From NCBI GenBank assembly GCA_963575745.1, contig CAUYUJ010020167.1:1-64000 (forward strand): DNA of 64,000 nt, written 5' to 3'. The notes under the pieces were generated by a model, which saw only the letters and a program-made list of their open reading frames with translations, had not been told where the DNA came from and made no database searches. This document shows positions 1-9,740 of this stretch, piece by piece. Made by a program: the position numbers and the translations under genes. The stretch's first letter is position 1, and the number at the start of each line of letters is the position of its first letter. Source of the DNA: Prorocentrum cordatum. Lineage: Eukaryota > Sar > Dinophyceae > Prorocentrales > Prorocentraceae.

Positions 1-1170
1 CGTTTCGCCAAGCCTTCCCAGCACCCGAAAACGGCCCCAGACGGGTTCCAGGCGTTCCAGCGCGCTCCCGAAACGACCCCAGAGAGCCCCGATACGGTCC
101 ACGACGACGCCCACGAAGCCGTCATACCCCAAAAAATCGCTCCGAAACGTCCCAAGAGGCCTCCAAGAGCACTCCCAAGAAGGACCGATGAGGTACAAAT
201 CTGTGATTTTCCATTGGTTCTTGGTGGATGTTGGGGTTATCCTCTTTTCGACTTCCCCACGCTCCAAGACGGCGGTCGTCTGGGCGTCCGAAGCCGCCTG
301 GGAGGCTGCAAAATCGCCCCACAACTATCCGAAAGGACGTCCAGGCAATCCAAGACAGCCCCAAAACGGCACAACATGGGTCCAAGATGGCCCTAAGAGT
401 GCCCCATGGCGGCCCAAGATGTCCCGAAGACACGCTTTGAAGCATTCCAAATCGTGAGCCAGTCATTCAGGGAGACCGCGGTTGGAGGCAGGGTGGCCCG
501 AGGAAGCCCCCAGAAAGCATGAGACATTTTGTGAGGCCCCCAGAGGCTCTCCAGGGAGGAGCCTCCGCAAAAAAGAACTGAGGAGGATGGGGAGAATGCG
601 CAGGGTATGGCGAGAATGAAGAAACAGAAGCATTGAGGAAGGATAACGAATAACATTATGATAACGACGATGCCGGAAAAGGCAACAAGGAGTTATCGCT
701 AAATTGCCGGCTTGACCTTCCTGCCATCCCGCCTGCATGCCGATTTTTATGGGCGAAGGTGCATGGCGCAAAGCGCCAATGCAGTCTTGTATGTATGTTT
801 TTTCTTTGGTCTTCACAACAAGAGGAGAGCAAACACAACACACACACAAAGGCGCATTCTTCCAGGAACAGAAAGCAAGGACACCTCCCCCTCCCAGAGC
901 CCCGCCTGGCGCGCCATGGCGCTCGCAGCGGCGGGCAACACCCCAACGCCCGTGGGGGCCGTCCCCGGGCGGCAGCCTGCCGCCCTCCCCGGCGCACCCG
1001 GCGGCCTGCCCCTGCCCCTTGCCGTCGGGGTGCTGCGCGCAGCGCCAGCCTGCCACTCGGCTGGGCCTCGAGCAACGCGCAGAGGCTCCTCCTCCTCCTC
1101 CTCCTCCTCCTCCTCCTCCTCCTCCTCCTCCTCCTCGGGCGGTGGCGGAGAAAATCGGCCCGGCCCCGCT

Positions 1171-1370
1171 CTTGGGCGGGCCAGACGCAAGGGGGGGGAT
1201 TGGGAAAAAGGGGGTCTGCGAAATCTGCTGCATGCAGCTGGTTTCGGCCCCACCGAGGGGCCCCTTCCTCGATATACATAACCGCCCCCGGCGCCGCCGG
1301 GAGAATCAGCTGCGTGAGCTGATTCTCAAGCCCCCCCTTTGCTATCCCCCCCTTTCGCCCGACCCGAGCT
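1171..1370. mobile_element. Palindromic element, family G copy 1
   Basis: A ~200-bp element whose left end (gggcgggccagacgcaaggg) is the near reverse complement of its right end (ccctttcgcccgacccgag). The centre holds a short palindrome, ctgcatgcag. A clearly related copy lies at 27214-27418 and keeps the same internal order. No open reading frame is shared, so this looks like a non-autonomous inverted-repeat (MITE-like) element. The end points are approximate. Confidence 0.6.
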
Positions 1371-1734
1371 CCGTCCTGGTGCCCCCTCCCCCTCCCCCTC
1401 CTCTACAATTACTCAATGTGAAAATACTCTCCCTCTTCCCCTGATGGCGTCCGGGTGATGGCCGCGCACCCCCCGCGTATTGTTTTTTTACACAGGATGC
1501 CCGGGAAATCCCGGGAAACGACTCTCGCTGGGGCGCCGGCGTCATTTTTTCCCAAAATGCTGCTCTCGTTGAGGCGCCGGCCTCATTTCTGCTCCCGAAT
1601 CGTTCCGAATCGTGCTCCCGCTGCAGCGTGGGCCTCATTTTCGGATCGGTGTTTGGCCTCCGTCGTTCAGGATTGCGTTCTCGCCCCAGCGCGGGCCTCT
1701 TTCTCGCGCGCCCATCCGCCCGCCACCACCGCGC

Positions 1735-2125
1735 CGCACCACCACCAGCACCACCAGCACCACCACCACCACCAGCACCACCACCAGCACCAGCACCACC
1801 ACCACCACCCCCACCACGACCACCACCCGCCCAGCACCAGTACCAACACCACCACCACCAGCACACACAGGGCACACCCAAGCACACCAACCACATCACC
1901 ACGACCACACCAACACCACCACACCACCACCACCACCATCTCCATCACCACCACCACCACCACCAACCACCACCACCACCACCACCACCACCCCCACCAC
2001 CACCTCCACCCACCTCTACCACCCCACCACCACCACCACCCCACCAACCACTCTACCACCACCACCACCACCACACCACCACCACCACCACCACCACCTC
2101 CACACCACACACCACCACACCCCCC
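1735..2125. repeat. CAC/ACC microsatellite tract
   Basis: Nearly 400 bases made of cac/acc triplets with scattered interruptions. It opens all three plus-strand frames, which read as long His, Thr and Pro runs. These frames are a by-product of the repeat. The tract sits shortly upstream of exon 1, with a CT-rich stretch between them. Confidence 0.9.
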
Positions 2126-2384
2126 CGTAGGACGTTCAGATATGACGCGAGCGCACCTAGCTTGCCCCCTCCCCCGCCCACTCCCTCTACCCCTCCCCCT
2201 CCCCCTCTCCTCCTCCCTCCCCCTCATCCTCTCTCCTCCTCCTCCTCCTCCTTCCTTCTCCTCCTCCTCCTCCTCCTCCTCCTCCTCCTCCCCCTCGCTC
2301 GCCCGGCCCCGCTCTCGGGCGGGCCCCCCCCCCCCCGCGCGGCGGGCGCCCCCCCCAAAGGGGAGGCCCAGGGCCGCGCGCCAG

Positions 2385-2432
2385 GACCAGCTCCTGGGCA
2401 AGCTCATCAGCATGGAGCAGAAGAGCCTGGAG
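2385..2432 (+). CDS. Dynein heavy chain exon 1 (of those in window)
   Basis: Sixteen codons reading D-Q-L-L-G-K-L-I-S-M-E-Q-K-S-L-E. This matches the conserved dynein segment that follows the 'TVT..GLE' strand before the AAA5-AAA6 linker (typically E-D-Q-L-L-G-x-V-I-x-x-E-K-x-E-L-E). The acceptor is ccag|GAC; the donor is GAG|GACCGG, a GA donor. The reading frame joins exon 2 in phase 0. On its own the exon is too short to identify. The call rests on its position and on the exact frame continuity with exon 2. The upstream exon of the same gene was not found in the window. Confidence 0.75.
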
Positions 2433-2509
2433 GACCGGGCGGGCCTCACCGCCCCGCCGCCGCGCGTCCCTGGGCGGAGGGGTCGGGGGCGGCAAGGAGG
2501 GGGGGGGGC

Positions 2510-2980
2510 GCTTGCGCCCTGTCCCGGGCCAGACCAAGCGGCCCCCTTCAGCGGGTCGAATCGGATGGGTGGCGTGCAGACGTCGGGGGCGGCAAGGAGG
2601 GGGGTGATGACTACTCCAGATTTCGTAATAAAAGGGAGGGGGTCTGGACCCTCCAAGACAAGCCATTTCAGACCCTCCCCGTGGGAGAACCCTCCAAAAA
2701 ATCGTCCCCAGACCCCCCCAGGCCCTGCAAGATAGCCTGGAAGAGACCCCCCCCGAAATGAGACCCCCCTCCCTTTATTACGAAATCTGGAGTAGGGGGC
2801 GGGTGGATATCATGGCGGGGGCCGTGACCTTTTCCCAGAGTTCGTGGCGCCTCTGCTTAACTATTTCATTGCGTCCCTGGCCGCCTGGCCCCCCCGCTGG
2901 GCCGCGCACATGCCGCCGGTCATGATTTGCACCCCCCCCTCTTGGACACCCCCCTCTTGGCCGCTTCCTAAGGGGGGGGC
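2510..2980 (+). repeat. Dispersed repeat H, copy 1, interrupted by element A1
   Basis: Bases 2510-2613 and 2793-2980 match, in the same order, the uninterrupted copy at 6560-6850. Shared landmarks include 'ccagaccaagcggccccc', 'ggtggcgtgcagacgtcggg', 'ggatatcatggcg' and 'tatttcatt'. The only large difference is the insertion of element A1 at the TA dinucleotide. No coding function is apparent. Confidence 0.85.
2614..2792. mobile_element. MITE-like element, family A copy 1 (TA target)
   Basis: A 179-bp element with inverted ends: CTCCAGATTTCGTAATAAAA at the left and its near-exact reverse complement (tttattacgaaatctggag) at the right. The inverted repeats extend about 28-30 bp. TA flanks both sides (2612-2613 and 2793-2794). 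The same host repeat without the insert occurs at 6560-6850 with a single TA at 6664-6665, which fixes the borders and shows a TA duplication. No transposase frame is present, so it is non-autonomous, probably of the Tc1/mariner (Stowaway-like) type judging by the TA target. Confidence 0.88.
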
Positions 2981-2999
2981 GGAGAGGGGGCAGGAGGAG

Positions 3000-3075
3000 G
3001 TCCTCGTCGTCCTCGTCCTCGTCCTCGTCGACGTCCTCGTCGTCCTCGTCGTCGTCCTCGTCCTCGTCCAGCGCC
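3000..3075. repeat. gtcctc-rich microsatellite
   Basis: Hexanucleotide-like run of gtcctc and cgtcgt words. It opens artefactual frames on both strands. Confidence 0.8.
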
Positions 3076-3429
3076 GTCGCCGTCGTCGTCGAACGTCGCC
3101 GTCGAGCAACGTCGTCGAGCAGAGCAGTACCATAGGAAGGGCCGCATCACAAGGGCACCCTCGCATCTGTGCCTCTCGGCGCATCCTGGCCCTCGGCAGT
3201 GGGCCACGGGTTTCTAGCTTTCGGCCTCGAGTTGGGCGTCCAAGGGCCTTGCATCCTCGCCGCCCATCCTCATGATCCGAACGCGCTGCGGGAGGATGAG
3301 GAGGTAGGCGAAGATGTGTCGAGAGTCTGGCTTAGAATTGGGATATCAGAGTGAGGGGCTGAACCGAACGGTCATTCACTGTCCCTGGGTGCGTGGCTGA
3401 AGTGGAATTCCGCGATGCGGATTATTATC

Positions 3430-3512
3430 GTTGTTGTTGTTGTTGTGGTTGTTGTTGTTGTCGTTTGTTGTTTGTTGTTTGTTGTTTGTTGTTCGTTGTT
3501 TGTTGTTGTCGT
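3430..3512. repeat. GTT trinucleotide tract
   Basis: Run of gttgtt words with few interruptions, directly before the CGACCCACC array. Confidence 0.9.
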
Positions 3513-3515
3513 CGT

Positions 3516-4345
3516 CCCACCCGCGACCCGCCCCGCGACCCACCCGCGACCCACCCCGCGACCCACCCGCGACCCACCCCGCGACCCACCCGCGACCCAC
3601 CCCGCGACCCACCCGCGACACTCGCGACCCACCCGCGACCCACCGCGACCCACCCGCGACCCACCCGCGACCCACCCCGCGACCCACCCAAAATTCTCGG
3701 CGCCTGCGGCGGATTTCTTTTGCAATCGTTCCAGGTGGAGAACCTGCGACACACCCGCGACCCAAATCGCGACTGCGACCCACCCGCGACCCACTGCGAC
3801 CCACCCGCGACCCACCCGCGACCCACCCCGCGACCCACCCAAAATGTTCGGCGCCTGCGGCGTTTTTTTTTGCAATCGTTCCAGTTGTAGAACCTGCGAC
3901 CCACCCGCGACCCAGACCGCGTTCAGTGTACAAATCAAAATGTTCGGCGCCTGCGGCGGGCTGTTTTTGAATTCCTTCCAAGTGGAGGTGGAGAGCCCGC
4001 GACCCACCCGCGACCCAAACTACGTTCACCGAACAAGCATTAACTTCGGCGCCTGCGGCGGGTTTCTTTTGCATTCGTTCCAGGTGGAGAGCCTGCGACC
4101 CAAACCGCGTTCAGTGTACAAATCAAAATGTTCGGCGCCTGCGGCGGGCTGTTTTTGAATTCCTTCCAGGTGAAGGTGGAGAGCCCGCGACCCACCCGCG
4201 ACCCAAACTACGTTTACTGAACAAGCCAAACATTCGGTGCCAGCGGCGTTTTTTTTGCAATCGTTCCAGGTGGCCCACCAGCGATCCCCCCCGCGCTGAA
4301 CTTGTCAGAGCACACAAATCGGCGCCTGCGGCGGGCTTGCTCGCA
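3516..4345 (+). repeat. CGACCCACC array followed by higher-order repeat
   Basis: From 3516 to about 3690 the sequence is a dense array of the words cgacccacc/cgcgacccacccc. From about 3690 to 4345 each run of these words is followed by a longer block with 'ttcggcgcctgcggcggg', a run of T and 'gttccaggtgga'. This block recurs about seven times (near 3697, 3850, 3944, 4048, 4133, 4235 and 4320). The array opens frames on both strands, but no product is supported. Confidence 0.85.
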
Positions 4346-5282
4346 CTGGTTTGCGAAAGCGCCCTCGCGGCATTTCCCCGATCTGGCCCACGTTGACTCT
4401 ACAGCAGCACAGGAGGTGGAGGAGGAGGAGGCGGACGACGACGACGATGAGGACGAGGACGCAGACGAAGAAGAGGAGGAGGAGGAGCAGCAGGAGGAGC
4501 AGGAGGAGGAGGAGGAGGGCGCCATCGACAGGGAAGGTGAGGGCCACGAGGTTCGCCGGCTCGACGCCCGCGTCACCCGCGCCCGCCCCCTCACTCTTAT
4601 CCGCAATTGCGGGGTGCTACGTATCGCTCCAGAGCGTTCCGGAACGCCATCAGATCGTTTCGTAACGCTCTGAGATGGCCGCGGCGCCCGATACATCCTC
4701 CAGAACCGCCAGACCCCAGAGACCCCCGATTGATCTCGGTCCGAGTTTGTCCTTGCCCTGGTTTCGTCTGAAGGTGGACGAGAACGCGTGCTCCAGAGAA
4801 GACCTCGCCCTCAGATCGTCTTGCCCTCGGCGGACGCCGGCGGAAGGCGGCGGTTCAAAGATGGGGCGCCGAGGAGTGGGGCCTGACGGATAGGAAGGGA
4901 TCCCAGGCTGAATTTTAGGATTATTGTGCTTATGGCCCCATCTCTCAGGGCCCCTTTTTTGAACCGCCGAGGGAGTAGATCGACGGATGGTCTGCCGATG
5001 AAGAGTGGGCCGGCGGAACAACAGCTTTGTCAGAGCGCACCCGGGGAGAGGTCCGTGGAGTAGCTGTACAGGTACCTTTGGTCTCCCCACAAGCCGAAAA
5101 AGAAACAACGCCGTAACACATCGAGTTTGGGCGCTCCGCGTGGAGCGCCAAAAGTTCATGCTTATGTTATGGTGTTTCTTCTTGTGGCCAAGCTGCATGG
5201 CGCGGATCAGGCCCAGTGGTGGCCAGGGCAAATGATGGGTCGCGCCGTAGCTCCCGATGCTTCCGCCGCGAGTGCCGTGCAG

Positions 5283-5393
5283 GACACCCTGGCGGCGCTG
5301 GAGGAGGACGTCACCGCTAACACCAAGTCCCTGCAGCAGCTGGACAAGCAGCTGCTCGACCGCCTCTCCAACTCCCAGGGGAACCTCCTCGAG
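5283..5393 (+). CDS. Dynein heavy chain exon 2 (AAA5-AAA6 linker)
   Basis: Thirty-seven codons from D-T-L-A-A-L-E-E-D-V to S-Q-G-N-L-L-E. The motif V-T-A-N-T-K-x-L-x-x-L-D-x-x-L-L-x-R-L-S-x-S-Q-G-N-L-L-E is diagnostic for the helical linker of axonemal dynein heavy chains, where x-x-L-L-x-R-L-(T/S)-(S/T)-(T/S)-x-G-(S/N)-L-(V/L)-(E/D)-(D/N) is conserved. The acceptor is gtgcag|GAC; the donor is CTCGAG|GATGCT (GA). Spliced to exon 3 it continues ...N-L-L-E-D-T-E-L-I-E-V-L, exactly as in the family. A (GGA)n tract begins about 100 bp downstream. Confidence 0.93.
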
Positions 5394-5496
5394 GATGCTC
5401 GTGCTCTTGCCTTGCGCTCTGAAGGCGGTGTTGCCCCGCGTGTGCGTGCGCGCCTGGAAACGCCGGTGGCGCCTGCCTCCAGCCTGCCTGCCTCTG

Positions 5497-5682
5497 GAGG
5501 AGGAGGAGGAGGAGGAGGAGGAGGAGGAGGAGGAGGAGGGGAGGGAAGGAGGAGGAGGGAGGGAGGAGGGAGGGAGGAGGAGGAGGAGGAGGAGGAGGAG
5601 GAGGGAGGAGGAGGAGGAGGAGGAGGAGGAGGAGGAGGAGGAGGAGGAGGAGGAGGAGGAGGAGGAGGGGGAGGAGGGGGAG
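5497..5682. repeat. (GGA)n purine tract
   Basis: About 185 bp of agg/gga triplets with a few substitutions. It reads as poly-Gly, poly-Glu or poly-Arg in the three frames, and as poly-Pro/Leu/Ser on the other strand, none of which is likely to be expressed. Confidence 0.95.
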
Positions 5683-6559
5683 AGCGCTTGGTGTCCCTTC
5701 TCGGTTTCCGGGGCTCTGGGGTCCCGCGTCGCGAGTCGCAGCTCCACGTCTTTGGCTTGTCCGCCCCGAGGCGCGGCTGTGGCCTGAGCCGCTTCCAGGC
5801 CTGCCGCTGCCTCCTCGCCTTGCTTCTCTCCTGGGGCCTCTCCTGCCTGCCCCCTGCCGGCTTCAGCTTGGCCCCCCCGCGGCCCGCAAAGAGCAGCGAC
5901 GCACCCAAGGTCACCCGTACCCCAGGGTCGCTCTTGCGTGCAGCCGGAGGGGAGAGGCGGCCGAGACCCCACGCCTCTGCGACGAGGGAAGGGCCAGGGC
6001 ACGGGACGCTCCAGAGACAGGCCTCGCCCTCGAGGGGTCGCAGGCGTCGGCGTCCCTGCCTCTGCGGAAGGCGGCGGGAGGGTGGCGGGAGGCGGCGGGA
6101 GCAGGGCGGCGGCTGCGCCGGTAGAAGGCGGCGGGCCCTGAGATCCTGGCGTCGCAACGATTTCGAGCAGGGCGCTTCCGCCTTTTCGGGAGCCCTGGGA
6201 CCCTCGCAGATCGATCGGGATCGAACAATGAGACAGAAAGATGGGGTCTAGTGTTCCGGGCGTGTGTTTTTTACTATGCTGCATTTTTTTCGCTACGCCG
6301 GATTTCAGGGGAGGTACAGCCAAGACGATGAAATAAGGAACAGTTTGGTTCGGAAGGGGCGCGATGTTATTCGGGTCATTCCATGGCTATTCCTCTAGTC
6401 TTCCTACTAGTGCACGCAGGCGCTTTCGGGGCCCCGCGCTGGAGCTTCGTGCCTCCTGTTGCGCTCTTTCTGACAGCAGCCCGACGTCAGAAGATGCGCA
6501 TCCAAGAGGCGGCAACATGTTGGGGCTTGGGGTCGTCGCAGTCAGCCATGTTGGGGAGG

Positions 6560-6850
6560 GCGATTGCGCCCTGTCCAGGGCCAGACCAAGCGGCCCCCAT
6601 CAGCGGATCGAGTCGGATGGGTGGCGTGCAGACGTCGGGGGCGGCAAAGAGGGGGGTGATGACTAGGGGTGGGGGATATCATGGCGTGGGCCATGATATC
6701 TCCCCAGATTTCATGGCGCCTCTTCGTATTTCATTACGTCCCTGGCGCCCCTCCCCCCCTGGGCCGCGCAGATGCCGCCGGCCACTGGCCATGGTTTGCG
6801 CCGCCCCCCCTCTTTGACGCCCCCCTCTTGGCCGCCCCCGAAGACGAGCT
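6560..6850 (+). repeat. Dispersed repeat H, copy 2 (empty site for element A)
   Basis: Collinear with 2510-2980 but lacking the 179-bp element. The junction reads gatgac-TA-gggg (TA at 6664-6665), against gatgac-TA-[element]-TA-gggg in copy 1. This is a within-locus paralogous empty site. Confidence 0.85.
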
Positions 6851-6974
6851 TGAGGTCGAGAGCTCCACCTGTTGTTGTGAAGGCCTTGCGGCCGGAACCC
6901 TGAAGGCGGGACCTCACGTTGCATCATCGGGGGACCTCGCCTGTCCCCCAGATTGATGTCTTCTCTTGTGCCCG

Positions 6975-7085
6975 ACGCGGGCTCGATGCGGACTCGACGC
7001 GGATTCGACGCGGATCCGATACGGATTCGACACGGCTTCGACACGGATTCGACGTGGATTCGGCACGGATTCGACGCGGATAGGG
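6975..7085. repeat. 12-bp tandem repeat (gattcgacacgg)
   Basis: About nine imperfect copies of a 12-bp unit (gattcgacgcgg / gattcgacacgg). The period keeps all frames open for a short distance. It ends before a stretch rich in CCCC. Confidence 0.8.
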
Positions 7086-7369
7086 CCGAGAGGGTACAGA
7101 CAAGGTCCCCCGAGGATGCAGCATATCCCGGGGTCCCCTGCCGGGACCTCGGTTGGGGCCCAGGCCAGAGTCTCTGGCCGAGGCCGAGCCCCAGGGGGCG
7201 GCGGTGATTTGGCCCCCCATCCCTCCCCTCCTCTACCCCCCCCCACCTCTTCACATCCCTTGTAAAAAAACAATACAAAACACACTTTGCCTCCAAATTC
7301 GGAACATACGCAGCCAACCCGATGCGGCCCCCCCCCACCATCCCTGTCAAAAAACAATACAGAGTACAC

Positions 7370-7423
7370 TTGGCGGCGGCGGCGGCTGCGGCGGCTGCGG
7401 CGGCGGCGGCGGCGGCGGCGGCT

Positions 7424-7454
<31 letters not shown>

Positions 7455-7462
7455 GGGGCGGG

Positions 7463-7504
<42 letters not shown>

Positions 7505-7526
7505 TGGCTGCGGCGGCGGTTGGGCA

Positions 7527-7573
<47 letters not shown>

Positions 7574-7618
7574 GGCGGCGGCGGCGGCGGCGGCGGCGGC
7601 AGGCGGCGGCGGCGGGCA

Positions 7619-7667
<49 letters not shown>

Positions 7668-7672
7668 ATTGG
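7370..7672. repeat. (CGG)n tract
   Basis: About 300 bp of cgg/ggc triplets with few interruptions, in blocks separated by ggctgcgg or gggcagg. It is predicted to form stable G-rich structures. All six frames are open here, which explains the long Ala, Gly and Arg open frames. Confidence 0.95.
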
Positions 7673-7904
7673 CCCCCAGTAGCTGCCCATCCAAAGACGA
7701 CTGCTGAATATGCTGAGGCTCGGGCCAGACTCGGGTGCTACGTATGTGTTGGGAGGGCGGGTGGGAGTGAGCGAGACGGCTTGCGGGCGGGGAGGGGGTA
7801 ACTTGACCCCGCCCAACCCTTCCCCCCCCGTCAGGGAAGGAACACAACAGGAACGGAGTCGACATTTCTTTTCTCTTTCTTCTTTCCTCAGCTTTCTTGG
7901 GGCT

Positions 7905-8085
7905 GGCGACGACGACGACCACCACCACCACCACCACCACCACGACCACGACCACGACCACGACGACCACGACCACGACCACGACGACCACGACGACGAC
8001 GAAGACGACCACGACGACCACGACGACCACGACGACCACGACGACCACGACGACCACGACGACGACGACGACGACGACGAAGACG
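7905..8085. repeat. ACGACC/CCACGA microsatellite
   Basis: Dense run of acc, acg and gac triplets, interrupted by two gacgaagacg words. It reads as Asp-His, Thr or Val runs depending on frame. Confidence 0.9.
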
Positions 8086-8292
8086 ACGGCAGCGTCTCAC
8101 ACACGCCGAGGGGTCCGGCACATTCTCTTCCACGGCGCCGGAGGCTCTCGCGCAAACGGCGGATCGGGTGCCCCGGGGGCGGCCGAGGCCTCTCCCGCGG
8201 AGCGGCATATCGCCAGCCAGGCGTGGCATGCTCTGCTCAGCCCTCCCCGTGGCCCGAGGCTCACCTCCTGCTGCCGGGTCGCCTGACTGTAA

Positions 8293-8445
8293 GTCGGGCG
8301 TGTCCTCCTACAGGAGGACTGCTCAAGAGCAGTTCACAACAAGGAGTCTGATGGTGACTTGTCGTGCTCTTCGACTATTTGGGAATACTTCGGATTCTTG
8401 TCTCACTCTTCTCCGAAAGGCCGCCGGTAGGAGGACATGCCCGAC
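8293..8445. mobile_element. Inverted-repeat element, family E copy 1
   Basis: Left end gtcgggcgtgtcctcctaca, right end its near reverse complement (taggaggacatgcccgac). The length is 153 bp. Relatives with the same ends occur at 30742-30893, 42874-43096 and 51807-52280. There is no coding content. Confidence 0.75.
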
Positions 8446-8734
8446 CGAAGGCTCACCTCCTGGTCCCCGGTCGCCTAACTTCGGGCCCTCGCGCAACGCG
8501 ATGCGCGACGCGCGGTTAGCTTCGCCTCGGCCCCATCCACCGTTCGCCTTCCTCGTGTGTTGAGCGGCGCCCCTTGGGCACACTTTCGTGAGGCGCCCTC
8601 ATAGGTACAATGTAGCGTGCAGCTTCGAGCAGCCACGGAGCACCCGACGCTCAGTCAACCGTTCGCTCCTTCACCGGAGTCCGCATCCACATTCTTTCTA
8701 GTCGGAGGCTGCGCGGGGGCAAGGGGGGAGCAAG

Positions 8735-8908
8735 GACACCGAGCTGATCGAGGTGCTTGCCAACACGAAGGCCAAGGCGAAGGAAGTGGAGGGGAAGCTG
8801 GCCGAAGCCGACGAGCGCAAGATCGAGATCAACGAGAAGCGTGAGCAGTTCCGACCTGTCGCAACGAGGGGCAGCATCATGTATTTCAACATGGTAGACA
8901 TGACCAAC
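8735..8908 (+). CDS. Dynein heavy chain exon 3 (start of AAA6 region)
   Basis: Fifty-eight codons. Recognisable family motifs in order are D-T-E-L-I-E-V-L-A-N-T-K (residues 1-12), an alanine/lysine helix, I-N-E-K-R-E-Q-F-R-P-V-A-T-R-G-S (31-46) and I-M-Y-F-x-M-V-D-M (48-56). The R-P-(V/A)-A-x-R-(G/A)-S-x-(L/I)-(Y/F)-F sequence is a hallmark at the start of dynein AAA6. The acceptor is gcaag|GAC, the donor AAC|GTGCCG (a normal GT). The exon joins exon 4 in phase 0 to give M-T-N-V-Q-N-P-I. It has the best sequence support after exon 10. Confidence 0.96.
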
Positions 8909-9077
8909 GTGCCGAGCCCTAGTCCTGCGAGATTGCACTGTGAGTGATCATCCGACGATCCGATGTAGGTGGTCGTCGCCAGTGAAAATTGGATCGGCCT
9001 GGGGCAACACCAAGCGGATAATATCAGACGTTGGGTGCATGCCAACCTGGGTGTTAACACACTGCGCCCATGCCGAG
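8909..9077 (+). other. Dynein intron 3 (GT-AG, 169 bp, the only short intron)
   Basis: The only intron below 2.6 kb and one of three with a GT donor. The word tgccgag occurs at both ends of the intron (8910-8916 and 9071-9077), and GTGC begins both the intron and exon 4. No repeat family fills it. Confidence 0.88.
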
Positions 9078-9179
9078 GTGCAGAACCCGATCACCTTGCA
9101 GCAGTCCGGCTGGATGTACAACTGCTCGCTCATGCAGTTCCTCGAGCAGTTTGAGAACTCGGTGAGGCTCTCCGAGAAG
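9078..9179 (+). CDS. Dynein heavy chain exon 4 (AAA6)
   Basis: Thirty-four codons from V-Q-N-P-I-T-L-Q-Q-S-G to S-E-K. The core W-M-Y-N-C-S-L-M-Q-F-L-E-Q-F-E-N-S (residues 12-28) matches the (N/S)-x-M-Y-Q-x-S-L-x-x-F-L-x-x-F-x-x-S motif of AAA6. The acceptor is gccgag|GTG. The donor is GAGAAG|GCCCCG, a GC donor, and exon 5 starts GCCCAG, so AGGCCC is present at both junctions. Phase 0 on both sides. Confidence 0.95.
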
Positions 9180-9291
9180 GCCCCGGTCAGACTGGCGGGG
9201 GGAGACGACGACCCCGACCCCCGGCGGGATCGAAGCTTGACAGCCCGCGGGCCTCGGAGGTGACGACCCCCTCGAGGCCAGCTGGCCGTCC

Positions 9292-9383
9292 AGAACCATC
9301 GAGGAGCATCCTTGATCATTTGGCGAAGAAGCCACGCACGAAACCGACAAAAAACACAGGGAATGGACGTCCAAGCGATGGCC
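9292..9383 (+). mobile_element. Family B element, 5'-truncated copy
   Basis: Matches the right two thirds of the family B elements ('catcgaggagcatccttgat', 'cacagggaatggacgtcc', 'aagcgatggcc') but lacks the left inverted repeat. It lies 112 bp after the exon 4 donor. Confidence 0.75.
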
Positions 9384-9674
9384 GGTTGGATCGTCCCAGG
9401 GCCTGGCAGCGGCCTCCCGGGGGAGGGGCAGTGTCAGAAGCACGCCAGGGTTGGAATTGGAAACACACAAAACCTTCCGCCGGGGGTCCTGGGGACGACC
9501 GCACGAAGGCGGAGGACGGGCAGTGGTATCTCCTGCCGCTGACGCCACAAGGTCTCACGTTGCCCTCCGCCTCAGGTAGCCGCCCTTTTGGCGGTTCAGG
9601 TCGGGTTGGGGGAGGTCCGAGAAGGACTAGGAAATGAGAGGAAGGGGGGGAGGGAGGATGTGGATGGACGAGGG

Positions 9675-9740
9675 GGAGGAGGAGGAGGAGGAGGAGGAGG
9701 AGGAGGAGGAGGAGGAGGAGGAGGAGGAGGAGGAGGAGAG
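9675..9740. repeat. (GGA)n tract
   Basis: Uninterrupted agg triplets of about 65 bp. Confidence 0.95.

Larger units (their letters stand above)
1..2384. other. Intron or upstream part of the dynein gene (no exon found)
   Basis: No dynein-like exon was found here, although the segment preceding exon 1 in other dyneins (a conserved stretch ending just before the E/Q-D-Q-L-L-G motif) must lie upstream. About 1-460 is degenerate repeat built on 'ccaagacggccc'-like words, related to 15.05-16.44 kb. Then come a (TCC)n tract at 1086-1136, a palindromic element at 1171-1370, a CAC/ACC tract at 1735-2125 and a CT-rich stretch at 2160-2300. The rest (about 470-1080 and 1370-1730) shows nothing recognisable. 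It is most likely one intron, but that is inferred. Confidence 0.5.
2433..5282 (+). other. Dynein intron 1 (GA-AG, 2850 bp)
   Basis: Begins gaccgg and ends gtgcag. The bases AGGAC occur at both exon-intron junctions. Contents: a ~285-bp dispersed repeat split by a TA-flanked inverted-repeat element (2510-2980), a gtcctc-rich tract (3000-3075), a GTT tract (3430-3512), a CGACCCACC array followed by a higher-order repeat (3516-4345), an acidic-codon GAG/GAC tract (4410-4520) and a short palindrome of 'gagcgttccggaacgc' type (4620-4670). The stretch 4690-5280 is unremarkable. Confidence 0.75.
5394..8734 (+). other. Dynein intron 2 (GA-AG, 3341 bp)
   Basis: Begins gatgct and ends agcaag. AGGA is shared by the two junctions. 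Contents: a (GGA)n tract (5497-5682), a GC-rich stretch with 'ggaaggcggcggg' words (6010-6130), the empty-site copy of repeat H (6560-6850), a 12-bp gattcgacacgg tandem (6975-7085), a CGG tract (7370-7672), an ACGACC tract (7905-8085) and an inverted-repeat element (8293-8445). Between them, 5690-6010, 6130-6550 and 8450-8730 show nothing recognised. Confidence 0.8.

Noticed and set aside
4650-6323. 557-codon minus-strand open frame
   Set aside because: It runs antisense through the GGA tract and over dynein exon 2, is mostly Ser/Pro/Leu runs and contains no domain.
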